Of a stretch of DNA of 64,000 nt, positions 13,008-23,005 are shown one piece after another. A program made the translations under genes and the position numbers. The notes beneath the pieces are model-generated. The model had not been told where the DNA came from, did not search any database, and worked only from the letters and a program-made list of their open reading frames with translations. This DNA is from Misgurnus anguillicaudatus (taxonomy: Eukaryota > Chordata > Actinopteri > Cypriniformes > Cobitidae): contig NC_073360.2 in the NCBI RefSeq assembly GCF_027580225.2, positions 10,842,501 through 10,906,500 on the forward strand. The letters run 5' to 3'. Numbering within the stretch: position 1 is the stretch's first letter; every line of letters begins with the position of its first letter.

Positions 13008-13254
13008 AAGGCTCCTTCCAGAATCATTCCCGTTTACGGACACCGCCGCTGCCCCTCTCTCACTCCCACTCGCCCAGCCAGCACCACAGCGCCTCCGTCG
13101 GCTCCCTGAGTCACAGCAACTACACCCAGCGCAGTAACCCGAGCCCGGCACCCACCGATAACTCGACTCTCAATGAGGGTCCTACAAGTGCCCAGGACTC
13201 AGGCAGCGCCCAGGACAACTGGCTTCTAAATAGCAACGTCCCACTAGAGACCAG
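13008..13254 (+). CDS. tenm4: teneurin-4 exon B: intracellular domain, proline-rich
   Basis: Encodes about 82 residues of the cytoplasmic domain, including [38 protein letters not shown] and the conserved end [14 protein letters not shown]. This block is the best evidence for the teneurin-4 paralog: the vertebrate TENM4 tail has the same QNHxRLRTPP, QHHx[12 protein letters not shown] and [10 protein letters not shown] order. Acceptor: aatccag to 13007; a second AG three bases on (13010) would keep frame and drop one residue. Donor: GTACGT at 13255. It enters at codon position 2 and leaves after position 2, so it is not skippable alone (247 nt). The TPPLPL segment is a candidate SH3 ligand. 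Confidence 0.93.
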
Positions 13255-13992
13255 GTACGTTTGGGACTGTGATCTTCACCTGATATTTATAATGCATATA
13301 TAATCTTAGGCATGCATATGCTGGCTGCATGAAAGATCAATCCGCTTAAAAGATCAACTGCTCTCTTAATGCTTAATAATGAGTCTTTAGGTTTTAATAA
13401 GCAGCATTGTAGCTTATTTGAGATTTCGGGCTGTCACGTAGCCTTTTTATGTATGCGTCTCTCTCGTTATTTAAATCCCTGCGTCAGGTCAACATGCATA
13501 AATATACAACAAGAGAAAAGCGTTGTTTTATTTCGCCTACCGCGGTGCCGTAATGTTGTTGATTTAATACAGTGTCTCATGCCCCGAACGCAATAAGTGG
13601 GTGATTTCTCTCAAGGCTCTGAATGGGAGGGCCTTGCCACAAACTCGGCTCTTTATTTATCTCCCATCAGCCCTCGCTCTGTTTACCTCTATCGTGTGGA
13701 GGAGATGAGTCAAGAACCTTTCAGATGTCTGTTTACATTGCCCAGACTGCTCCTCATGCATGGTGAAGAGAAATCAGCACTGTCAGAGCAGCCTGAAGAG
13801 GATTGATACACGCTGATGTTCAGATTACCTCCAGCTATCGTACAGCCCAACCGGCAGACCGCTCAAATGTTTAGTTTAGATGCTGAAAAAGTTTTAATGT
13901 TTCTCTCACTTGACACTTAAGAGATTATGAGACCTGTGATGTACATGTGTATGTTTAGCTAAGGGGATATTTGGAGGTGTAGGTATTTTATA

Positions 13993-14956
13993 TTTAAAGG
14001 GACATTCTACTTTTTTATACATATATTCATTTTCCAGCTCCCCTAGAGTTAAACATTTCATTTTTACCATTTTGGAATCCACTCAGCTGATCTCCGGGTC
14101 TGGCGGTACCACTTTTAGCATAGCTAAGCATAATCCATTGAATCTGATTAGACCATTAGCATCGCGCTAAAAAATAACCAAATTTTTTTTATATTTTCCT
14201 ATTTAAAAATGGACTCTTCTGTAGTTACATAGTGTACTAAGACCGACAGAAAATTAAAAGTTGCGTAATATCACTACGCCTGCTGCAGCCATGTTACGGC
14301 AGCAAAGTCCTTAATTTTTACGTCAGAATGAGGGTATAGTCCTAACAATATCTGCCTAGAAAATCGCAATTTTATATTTTCTATCGGTCTTAGTACACGA
14401 TGGAATTACAGAAGAGTCAAGTTTTAAATAGGAAAAATATCGAAACTCTTTCATTATTTTTGAGCGCAATGCTAATGGTCTAATCAGATTCAATGAATTA
14501 TGCTAAGCTATGCTAAAAGTGGTAGCGCCAGACCCAGAGATCAGCTGAATGGATGTACTAAGACTGACGGAAAATTAAAAGTTGCGTAATATCACTACGC
14601 CTGCTGCAGCCATGTTACAGCAGCAAAGTCCTTGATTATTACGCCAGAATAATAGTATAGTTCCTAGCCATATCTGCCTAGAAAATCACAACTTTTAATT
14701 TTCCATCGTTCTTAGCACACGATGTAACTACAGAAGAGTCAAGTTTTAAATAGGAAAAATATCGAAACTCTATGGTTATTTTTAGCGCAATGCTAATGGT
14801 CTAATCAGATTTAATGGATTGTGCTAAGCTATGCTAAAAATGTTAGCGCCAGACCCGGAGATCAGCTGAATGGATTCCAAAATGTTAAAAATTAAATGTT
14901 TACCTTTAGGGGGGCTGGAAAATGAGCATATTAAAATGTGGAGTGTCCCTTTAAAG
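13993..14956. mobile_element. Near-palindromic MITE-like element, TTTAAAGGGACA TIR
   Basis: Left end TTTAAAGGGACATTCTACTT and right end GTGGAGTGTCCCTTTAAA are inverted. The arms carry the text CAGCTGATCTCCGGGTCTGG and TAGACCATTAGCAT in mirror orientation. The right arm is partly doubled: the block GACAGAAAATTAAAAGTTGC at about 14243 recurs at about 14568, period about 326 bp. A shorter copy lies at 34452-34882. Non-coding. Confidence 0.75.
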
Positions 14957-16427
14957 TTCACTCAGTATTAAAAGAGAAAAAATTTTGATTGGGACATTTT
15001 TTTATTTTGTAAATTTCAAACTCAGACATTTATTGTAGAAAGTAATAGCAAATTTTGGTATGAGAACGAAAAATGTTGCAAGCCAACTTAAACCTCCATT
15101 ACCCACATGAGCATCCCAGCTCATTGTTTTTCACATTATCAAAACTCAAACAAAACTGTCTCCCATTGCATGGTGCTAATAATACTCGTAAGCACCAGGG
15201 AATTCACACGAAAGCCGTGTACTCACTGTCTTCTTGATGTGCTCGTGACCGGTTAGGTGTGAACGGTCCACTCAACAGGAAAATGAATGTTAATTTGAAT
15301 TTGCGGTGGGACAGTTAGCAACATAATGACTGATTAAACACCGTGGATTTTCCCAAACTTTAATCTGGACCAGGTATTCCCGCGGGGGAGAGAAACAGAT
15401 GGCCACGCGAGCCGATCTGCGGCATGAGGAGAGTGACGGAAATCAAATAAATCAGTGACATCACACAAACTCCCACCCCCCTCCCTCCGATCTAAAAAAA
15501 GAGCGATCAATTATCTGAATCCCTCTGATGAAATTGGAACCATTAGCAATATCCACAAGGGCAGTGAAAGATGGTCTGTCATTTGGGCTTTAGCTAATGG
15601 CCTTATAATGGTACCCTCTCACAGCTTTTGTACGGCGGGCTGAAATGGATTGGATGAGTCCCTGGATGTGTAGGCTTACCGAACCCTCAGTGGATGAGAG
15701 CCAGGAAATGCTACCCTGTCATTGGCTGCTTCCGCGTGTTCATCTGTTGTCTGCGCCTGACTTATCTTCATTGTAAAACTTCAATTTACCTCCCAGTCGC
15801 GAAACAAACAAATGTACGGAGCAGGCCATGTGAAACAAGCATTTTCTCTTGTTGAATTGAAAGTGTTGAGCTTTCGTTCTGCATGTTGAAAGTTCATTTC
15901 TCCATTGCATCGTCTCAGTTTTACCTTATGGAACAGCGATCTCAGGGGCTGTGTAGCCGCTGCAGACTTGCTTACTGAATATACTGTACACAGTTTCTGA
16001 ATGCTAATAACCTTCTGCTTTGGGAAACTCTTTTTTTTTATTGACAAAAAACAATCGTTTAGGATTAGTTTACCCAAAATAAACTTCTATCATCATTTAT
16101 TCACTTTCATGTTGCTTCAATCCATAAAACGTCCATTCTTGGGAACAAGGAGAAGTTTTGAAGAATTGTAATGGTTGTTATTTCCAAGCAATTACAATGT
16201 ATGGTACTTTAGCTTTCAAGAGCCGTCGTAAAGTACGATTAAAGACCTATGCCCCGCATCCCACGTCCTGTGAATTCATACATTACCCTATAGATTTCTG
16301 TAAAAAGCTATAATTTAAGTAATTGTTCACTAATAATCTACCTATCCACGGCGACTGGATTGTTAAGTCGGTAAGTGGCAATTGAAAAATATGAATTAAT
16401 ATTTCAGAGCAGTGATCTAAATTACTC

Positions 16428-18130
16428 TGTCAGAAAAAAAATGGTCAAAAAATATCCCTAGCTGTCACTGGGGCGGCACCCCACCAACAAGTACAGCGGG
16501 GCACAACCTAATGCTTTTTGGTTTTGGCTCAATCATAAAAAAATTGAGTTTGATTAATTATATTTTTACACAAGCATCACATACATCTTTGCTAGAAATG
16601 AACATTTGAAGTTTGTTTCTAGTACTTACCATTCTTGGACAATTACACCAAAAGTGCAAACGTTACAACTTACCCCATAGGTGGGGTTGATTGTAACAGG
16701 CAGGGGGTTAGTTGTTACACTGGCTGAAAAATAAGTTTGCAGGCAAATATTTCAATACCATTTCGTCTATATACTGAATATTGTTTGTCTATAATAGACA
16801 GGTATCTACACTATTCATCCCTCATCTAACCATAGTTCTATTATAAATGAATACAAATGTCAAAGTCTGATTTTCGCCATTAATTTCATTATGATTTCAA
16901 TCTTTGACGTGACCTTATTCAGTCAATATTAAAGATATGAACACAAATAAATTTGACACAAAATTTTTGATAAGACAGGCACATTTATTTTGTTGGCAGC
17001 CAGCAATCATTTGTGTGTAGCCTATTTAAAACAACAGCAAGAATTACACTAACGTTAGCAGTTTTCATATTGTTATTGCTGAGGGGTTAGTTGTAACACA
17101 GTGTTACAATTAACCCCGCTGATTGAAAATATTTTCAAGCCTACCAAAAAAGTTGCTAAGAGTGACAGACATATTTCATAATGATGCTATGTTTTAGTCA
17201 ACAAAACACTGATTAAGATGACATAACATTTTTGTTATCTTACACACCCAACTCAAAAACCGAAACAAAAACATATGATGAAAAATGTACTTAAATGCCA
17301 TCAAAACACTCTTTCATCAATATTTCTATGGAAAAATGTTATTCCTTTCCATAAATTTGCGGGAGACTGTCTTTTTGCAGCGTGAAAACATTAGGGGGAA
17401 AACGAAATCGCTCAACCCTGTGCAACAATGTAAATGGTCCGTGTTACAATTAACCCTGCGTTAGTTTGTGCCCCACGCACCCCTACCTCAAAAGTACATA
17501 TTGGTACCCAAGAGTGCATATTAGCAGCTCAAAGGTACTTATTGGTGCAAAATGTATGGTACACAGTGTTGGGGAAAGTTGCTTTTAAGAAGTAATGGAT
17601 TACAATATTAAGTTACACCCAAAAAAAGTAACTAATTGCGTTACTTGTTTACTTTTCATGGAAAGTAATGCTTACGTTATTTTTTAGTTACTTTTCCGTT
17701 AGTTTTTCTTGGCTGAGGCTTGATGTCTTTCAGGCCTTGCAGGGGTTTTTATGACTGAAAAGTTCTGCATTTAGAAATTGCATATTTCAAAACAAAATTG
17801 TGGAGCTCTGGCCTGCCATCTCAGTTTCTGACTCAAACTATTCCCACACAGATGTGTACGCATAGAGGGCATAATGTGACTACATTTAGTTTAATTCAGT
17901 ACATAATTTTTTTTAATCCTTTTTTGAAAAAATAATTCAAATTTTAATGTGTACATTTAAAAAGTAATGCGTTACTTTACTTGTTACTTCAGAAAAGTAA
18001 TATTATTACGTAATGCACTTGTACTTGTACTTGTAATGCGATACCCCCAACACTGATGGTACATATTAGGACCTTTTTAAAGGTTACTTACTGCTCAAGT
18101 ACCAGCCTGGGACCATTTTTGTCTGACAGA
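16428..18130. mobile_element. Middle element of the nest
   Basis: The left end CTGTCAGAAAAAAAATGGTC and right end GACCATTTTTGTCTGACAG are inverted repeats. The inner left part holds AGCTGTCACTGGGGCGG and repeated GTTACAATTAACCC-like text. A reversed end fragment of the same family is at 11404-11562. No coding sequence seen. Confidence 0.6.
17564..18055. mobile_element. hAT-type MITE with perfect 8-bp target duplication
   Basis: The element starts CAGTGTTGGGG and ends CCCCCAACACTG, an inverted pair of at least 11 bp. It is flanked on both sides by ATGGTACA (17556-17563 and 18056-18063). An 8-bp duplication with CAGTG ends is the hallmark of the hAT superfamily. The inside has AGTAACTAATTGCGTTACTT and a mirror GTAATGCGTTACTTTAC. 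It is 492 bp and encodes no transposase. Confidence 0.88.
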
Positions 18131-18907
18131 TTCAGATTCAAATTTGGTTAAAAACAAATGCATTTGTTGAAGAATCAAACATTGTTTCTTATCCACATGA
18201 ATGTCACAAATGTATCAGAGAGATTTTCAGGGAATAACAACTCAGTTTTTGTTCCTTACCCAAAGCTATCACGTTTTTAGAAGAATTGTACTGTGTAGAT
18301 AGCTTTTTGGTGCTTTTGCATCCCCATCCATTTTAATTGCATGAAAACAGCCATTACAGTTCTTTAAAAACATCTTTCAGTTTCCTTTTCACAGCATAAC
18401 ACAAGTCGTACGCGTTTGGAACAACACTGGGATGAGTAAATGATAACAGAATTGTCACTTCAGAGCCAACTTTTCTTTAAAGCCATATTTAGCATAACCT
18501 CATGGGAAATCTGTCGGTATAATGTGTGATTCTTCTGAAAAGTGTTGTGTCAGCCCCCGAAACACAAAGAGCGTGCATGGAAAAGTAATGCCTTGTTTTC
18601 TTCCAACCACAATCATAAAGGAGCCAGAATACTCTAATGTTTATCAGAGAAGAACAGGACGCTTGCAGAGAGAGGCATGGGTCGTACAACACAAGGTACA
18701 TGTGCGGTACAAGAGCGAGAACGCTCCTGGGACCGAGGGGGGAGGTTCCACGGGGCCGAAAAACGCACACACACAACACTTTAGTTCCATAAGGGTCTCT
18801 CTGTTTGTCCTCGTCGGCCGTTCACGCAAACTCACCAGTCGCATTTTTCTGTGTCTTCCTCTTGCACGTCTCACTTTCCATTTGTCCATCTCTCCACCTG
18901 TGTGTAG

Positions 18908-19006
18908 AAACATAGCAAAGCAGACATTCCTAGAGACATTACAGGACAACTTTATAGAGATGGACACACTGGCCACAGCTCGCCGTGACGGCGCTTACAC
19001 CGACGG
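18908..19006 (+). CDS. tenm4: teneurin-4 exon C: 33-residue cytoplasmic insert, likely cassette exon
   Basis: Encodes [19 protein letters not shown] followed by [14 protein letters not shown], just before the HFLFKPGG segment of the next exon. This block is well conserved in vertebrate teneurin-4. The acceptor is tgtgtag to 18907 and the donor GTATGT at 19007. The exon is 99 nt, entering at codon position 3 and leaving after position 2. Skipping it joins ...PLET-R directly to HFLFK in frame, with the same Arg codon formed either way. The open frame continues on both sides by chance and is not exon. A surrounding antisense open frame is a shadow. Confidence 0.9.
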
Positions 19007-19941
19007 GTATGTTGCATGATCTGACCGCGGCTGCCGTCACTGGCGGAATCTGCTTTGCCATGCTGCATCGTGGTACCTGTGCACACTCAATTTTCATTTC
19101 ATCACATAGCGTAACCGAAGTATACGCACCTAACTTCATGTAACCAAAGCTAACCTGTTTCATCACTTACTGTACGAGTTGCACATTTATTGACGATGAT
19201 TGTAAATACTAACACTGAATGTGACTTATTAGCTCATTAACTGTTTAACAGGCCGAGCGCACATTAGATGAAGACGTGTCACCTATCGCATTCACAGTTA
19301 AATCACCAAATTCGATTATTGCATAACTATAAATGCATTTATTGTAGACGTTTTTTTATTAATTGGCTTTAAACATGAAAGGGTGACAATCTTCCACAAT
19401 TTAGTGTGTGCTAGGTTTTAGAATTTAAAAGTTTTCTTTACTTTGTTGGGGTTGCGTTGTTCATTTCTGAGTGCCCCCTCATTTGGTCGGTACCGCACTT
19501 TTAACCTTGACAGCATTTTTTTTTTAATTAATGCCTTTACCTATTTGAAACTGTCCTCGTTGTACAACTAAGCTGTCTTCATAGTGTGCATCTTGCAATA
19601 TCCTGACACGCGCCCTTAAGGTGAATTAGAAGTCACCACGATGGCTTGTATTAACAAGAAACCACCGTGGTTACTCGTGCTGTAAATTAAATCTGATATT
19701 GATTCAAAATTTCGATATAACGCAGCCCTCGGGGGCACAGTGCGTCCTGCTGGCAGGCGGCACTCAGAGGTGACTATGGCAACTGCTCAGAAAAGTGCTG
19801 TACCGATCAGTGCGGGGACACGACTCTTTACAGTCTACAGACACTGGTTAACATGATTACAAAACACACACACACACACACACGTACTGTCCGACCAATG
19901 TTTTCTGAACGTAAGCAATAACGTTTTCTGCGTCTCTCCAG
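19007..19941 (+). other. tenm4: tenm4 intron 3 of the window (0.94 kb)
   Basis: Donor GTATGT at 19007, acceptor tctctccag ending at 19941. The only feature seen is a short CA microsatellite at about 19862-19883. Confidence 0.8.
19862..19883. repeat. (CA)n microsatellite
   Basis: About ten CA units, 60 bp before the exon D acceptor. Confidence 0.9.
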
Positions 19942-20177
19942 ACACTTTCTGTTCAAGCCTGGCGGGACTTCGCCCTTATACTGCACTACGTCACCCGGCT
20001 ACCCCTTGACGTCCAGCACGGTGTACTCGCCCCCGCCCCGTCCCCTGCCACGAAGCACATTTTCGCGGCCCGCCTTCAGCCTGAAGAAACCCTACAAGCA
20101 TTGCAACTGGAAATGTGCTGCCCTCAGTGCCATTCTCATCTCTGTCACACTGGTGTTCCTGTTGGCCTACTTTATAG
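19942..20177 (+). CDS. tenm4: teneurin-4 exon D: juxtamembrane region and most of the transmembrane helix
   Basis: Encodes [20 protein letters not shown], then [17 protein letters not shown], the basic [11 protein letters not shown] and the hydrophobic run [20 protein letters not shown]. The hydrophobic run, about 20117-20176, is the single membrane-spanning helix; its last turn comes from the next exon. The positive residues before it fit a type II orientation (N terminus in the cytosol). PPRPLPR is a strong SH3-ligand motif. Acceptor: tctctccag to 19941; donor: GTAAGT at 20178. It enters at codon position 3 and leaves after position 1 (236 nt). The text is nearly that of vertebrate TENM4. 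Confidence 0.95.
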
Positions 20178-20700
20178 GTAAGTTCACATTTTCTTTCTTA
20201 TGAGAAACGTATATTGTAAATGAGGCATGACTTTATTCATATACAGTCATGGTATGATATTACAATCTTATATTAAAATCATGAATGATTAAAAGGTGTC
20301 TAATTTGGTAATTTTTGTTTTTATTTGTAAATCGAAAACTTATTTATTGTAAATAAGCCAACAAGTGTTGAGCAAGCAAAGAGTGTTTCAAAGGAGTGTT
20401 CATAAGACTGACATGACACCTTCATTATCATGACATGACACGTGTCATGAACATAAAGGAGAAATTTTTCAGTTTATGACAACTGTCATTAAGTGTCATT
20501 TGTTTAATTATGTCATTTTTAATGCAAAGATGACATTGTTTAAGATTTCTTTGTTATGATAACTTGACATAAACAAATAGAACATAACTTGTCATAAATC
20601 TGTCATAAACATGACATAGAAACATCTTTATTAATCTTCCTTAGATTTAATTGTTATTCTTGCCATGAATATAGCCTTAGAAGCTGATATGGCGTTAAAA

Positions 20701-20731
20701 AAGAAAGAAAGAAAGAAAGAAAGAAAGAAAC
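20701..20731. repeat. (GAAA)n microsatellite
   Basis: About seven GAAA units in the left arm of the host element. Confidence 0.9.
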
Positions 20732-21008
20732 ATGACATAGCAGAATAATTATCAAACTTAAGACACTACCAAGCTTCATGGGTTAATATTACATTAAACT
20801 GTCATTTAAATGTCATTAAGTGTTAATACTCTGTCAAATAGTTTAATAACAGCATCATTAATATTTTTCTTGACCTCAACTACAGTGCTACAAATTGAAA
20901 ATGTCAAAAAGTGTTATATAATATATATTATAATATGGACATTTTCTGACTAAGAAATAACTAACAAAAATTATATTCATAAAATTAATTAATTTAATGT
21001 AATTAACT

Positions 21009-21215
21009 GTTCCCTTTCAGTCGGTCACTACGACGTCACGTCGTGACCGACGAATTGGGAATTGGGAACCGCTTCGCGGGTGACCTATCTACTTCGAGAA
21101 CTATCAGAAACGCCAATGAACTTGGCATGCAGGTATTTGCATAATGCCGGCGCCGCCCCGCCAGGTGCGTATATAAGGCGCAGGTGCATAATACCAAATC
21201 AGCTTTATTGCTTCG
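21009..21215. repeat. DIRS left inverted terminal repeat
   Basis: From about 21035 (CGTGACCGACGAATTGGGAA) to about 21210 (ATACCAAATCAGCT) this is the reverse complement of 27135-27318 with few differences. The outermost bases (GTTCCCTTTCAGTCGGTCAC) are not in the right repeat but are complementary to the internal region at 26957-27015. Confidence 0.9.
21168..21180 (+). promoter_or_regulatory. TATA-like promoter motif in the DIRS left ITR
   Basis: GCGTATATAAGGCGC lies in the terminal repeat about 365 bp before the gag start, following a CpG-rich GCCGGCGCCGCCCCGCC block. It is a plausible start site for the element transcript. An inverted copy (CGCCTTATATACGC) lies in the right repeat at about 27170-27182. 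Promoter activity is inferred. Confidence 0.5.
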
Positions 21216-21540
21216 AAGCCGGCAGACATCTGCTCTCGAGAAGCTGTTGACTGATCTTCGTAGATCCTGTGCTGTGTGGGAAGAAAATATCTCAGCTTGC
21301 CGAAGTTGGTTGGACAACGACACCTCAGCGGAGGCTCGCAGTGTTTTTACTCCACCCTTTCTCTCCCTCTCTATCTCTTCATTTAGGATTTAAGTTCGAG
21401 TGAGTGCGTTTGCCTCTCCCTGTGTGTTTCACCAGCTCGCACAAAAGAGTGATTTCCCTAAAAGAGCAGCACGTTTGAGCTTTGTGTCTTTTTAAAGACA
21501 GCCACTCATTCGTGTCACGGTCGGGGTCGTCTTTTTAAAG

Positions 21541-22989
21541 ATGGATTTCCGTCCGTGCTCCGTTTCTGGATGCGGTGTGTTTATCGCCCCCCAGGATGGC
21601 CACAAGCGTTGTCTCTCGTGTCTGGGGCTCCAGCACGCAGAGGCAGCGTTGCGTGATAGTTCATGCCCCGTCTGCGAGGGCATGACTATAGCGGATTTGC
21701 GGAGACGGGTGTCGTTCCTCCGGAAACGGCCCCCGCCTTCCCAGTCTGGTGCTGCTAAGGGCGCAGCTACCAGATTGGCGAAGGATGACCTCCGTATAAC
21801 GGTGCTGGGTCGGTCTGCTGGTTCGTCCAGTAGCTCCCAGCGCCCTGATCCGTTGCCAGCGGAGGTCCCGATGGAGACGAGCGGCCCGTGTTCTACGGTG
21901 TCCTCGCGCTCTGTCGAGCCTCCACCTGACGCGATATCCACCGTAACGTCGGAGGGGGGGTTGTCAGCCTCGGACGTCGATCCGGATCCGCTCCCGCCTT
22001 CGGGCCAGGTTGCGGTTTCTGCGTTCGACCCTGAGATGGCAGCCATGCTCGCTCGGGCGGCGGAGGCGGTCGGCTTGGAGTGGACTAAACCTCCCCCACC
22101 TGAACCGTCCCGCCTCGATGATTGGTTCTTCGGGGGTGCCAGGGCTTCTCAGTCCTCGCCCCCGGTGCCTTTCTTCCCCGAGGTGCATGAAGAGCTGACG
22201 CGGTCGTGGAAAACCCCGTTTTCCGCCCGGAACCGGCCGTATCAGCCTTCACCTCTCACCTCTCTCGAGGGTGGAGATGCCAAGGGGTACACTGGTATCC
22301 CGTCAGTGGAGCGCCCGGTCGCGATGCAGTTGTGTCCGGACGGTGTCGCTTCCTCCTGGCGGGACCAGCCTACTCTCCCCTCACGGGCCTGTAAGCAGTC
22401 TTCGGCGCTGTCCGGTGCTGCTTACAAGGCTTGTGGGGAGGCAGCCTCTGCCCTGCATGCCATGGCATTGCTGCAGGTTCATCAGGCTAAGGCTCTGAGG
22501 GATCTGCACGCGGGAGGTCACGACTCGGCGGAGTTCTCTGAACTACGTGCGGCTACTGATCTGGCGCTTCGTGCGACCAAGGTCACCGCACGCGCCGTCG
22601 GGCGTGCGATGTCTACCCTGGTAGTCCAGGAACGCCATCTCTGGCTGTGTCTGGCGGACATGAAGGACGCTGATAAAACCCGGCTCCTGAATGCTCCGGT
22701 TTCCCAGACCGGCCTGTTCGGCGAGACGGTCGAGGAGTTTGCGCAGCAATTCTCCGCGGCCAAGAAGCAGACTGAGGCCATCGCTCAGATCATGCCACGT
22801 CGGAAGCGTCCTGCGCCTGCCCCATCCACGTCGGCGCCTCAGCCTGCTCCTCGCCGAGGGCGTCCTGCGGCGGCCGCCTCCGTTCCTCCCCGGGGCTCTT
22901 CTAAGAAGCGAGGAACCGGTCGTCAGCAGCCCGCCCCGCCCGCTCAGCCCGCTGCAAAGGGTGGTAAAAGAAGATCAAAGCGGCCCTGA
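21541..22989 (+). CDS. DIRS gag-like protein
   Basis: An open frame of 482 residues starting at the ATG at 21541. The N terminus has a Cys/His cluster (C6, C11, H21, C24, C27, H32, then SSCPVC) that looks zinc-binding and is typical of fish DIRS first proteins. A Ser/Pro-rich acidic middle follows, then an Ala-rich segment of likely helices (about residues 290-410) and a very basic, Pro-rich C terminus ending KGGKRRSKRP. Its position before the reverse transcriptase supports a nucleic-acid-binding gag role. It has no stop or frame break. A second-frame overlap at 22691-22989 is probably not translated. Confidence 0.8.
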   Translation: MDFRPCSVSGCGVFIAPQDGHKRCLSCLGLQHAEAALRDSSCPVCEGMTIADLRRRVSFLRKRPPPSQSGAAKGAATRLAKDDLRITVLGRSAGSSSSSQRPDPLPAEVPMETSGPCSTVSSRSVEPPPDAISTVTSEGGLSASDVDPDPLPPSGQVAVSAFDPEMAAMLARAAEAVGLEWTKPPPPEPSRLDDWFFGGARASQSSPPVPFFPEVHEELTRSWKTPFSARNRPYQPSPLTSLEGGDAKGYTGIPSVERPVAMQLCPDGVASSWRDQPTLPSRACKQSSALSGAAYKACGEAASALHAMALLQVHQAKALRDLHAGGHDSAEFSELRAATDLALRATKVTARAVGRAMSTLVVQERHLWLCLADMKDADKTRLLNAPVSQTGLFGETVEEFAQQFSAAKKQTEAIAQIMPRRKRPAPAPSTSAPQPAPRRGRPAAAASVPPRGSSKKRGTGRQQPAPPAQPAAKGGKRRSKRP

Positions 22990-23005
22990 GACGGGCGACC
23001 TAGAG

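Larger units (their letters stand above)
16058..18480. mobile_element. Outer element of a three-level nest
   Basis: The left arm TTAGTTTACCCAAAATAAAC ... ATTTATTCACTTTCATGTTG and the right arm GGGATGAGTAAATGATAACA ... TCTTTAA are inverted matches of each other. This is the same family as the 32330-33682 element (AGTTCACC...TCATTTACTCACC). Two other elements sit inside it. Confidence 0.5.
13255..18907 (+). other. tenm4: tenm4 intron 2 of the window (5.65 kb)
   Basis: Runs from donor GTACGT to acceptor tgtgtag at 18901-18907. It holds a near-palindromic element at 13993-14956 and a three-level transposon nest at 16058-18480. The parts 13260-13990 and 14960-16055 show no feature I can name. Confidence 0.8.

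Noticed and set aside
18522..19019. 165-residue + strand frame and overlapping minus-strand frame
   Set aside because: Only 18908-19006 is bounded by splice sites and matches teneurin; the rest is open intron.
21492..22989. Minus-strand and alternate-frame open frames over DIRS gag
   Set aside because: Shadows of a GC-rich coding region; the + strand gag frame explains them.
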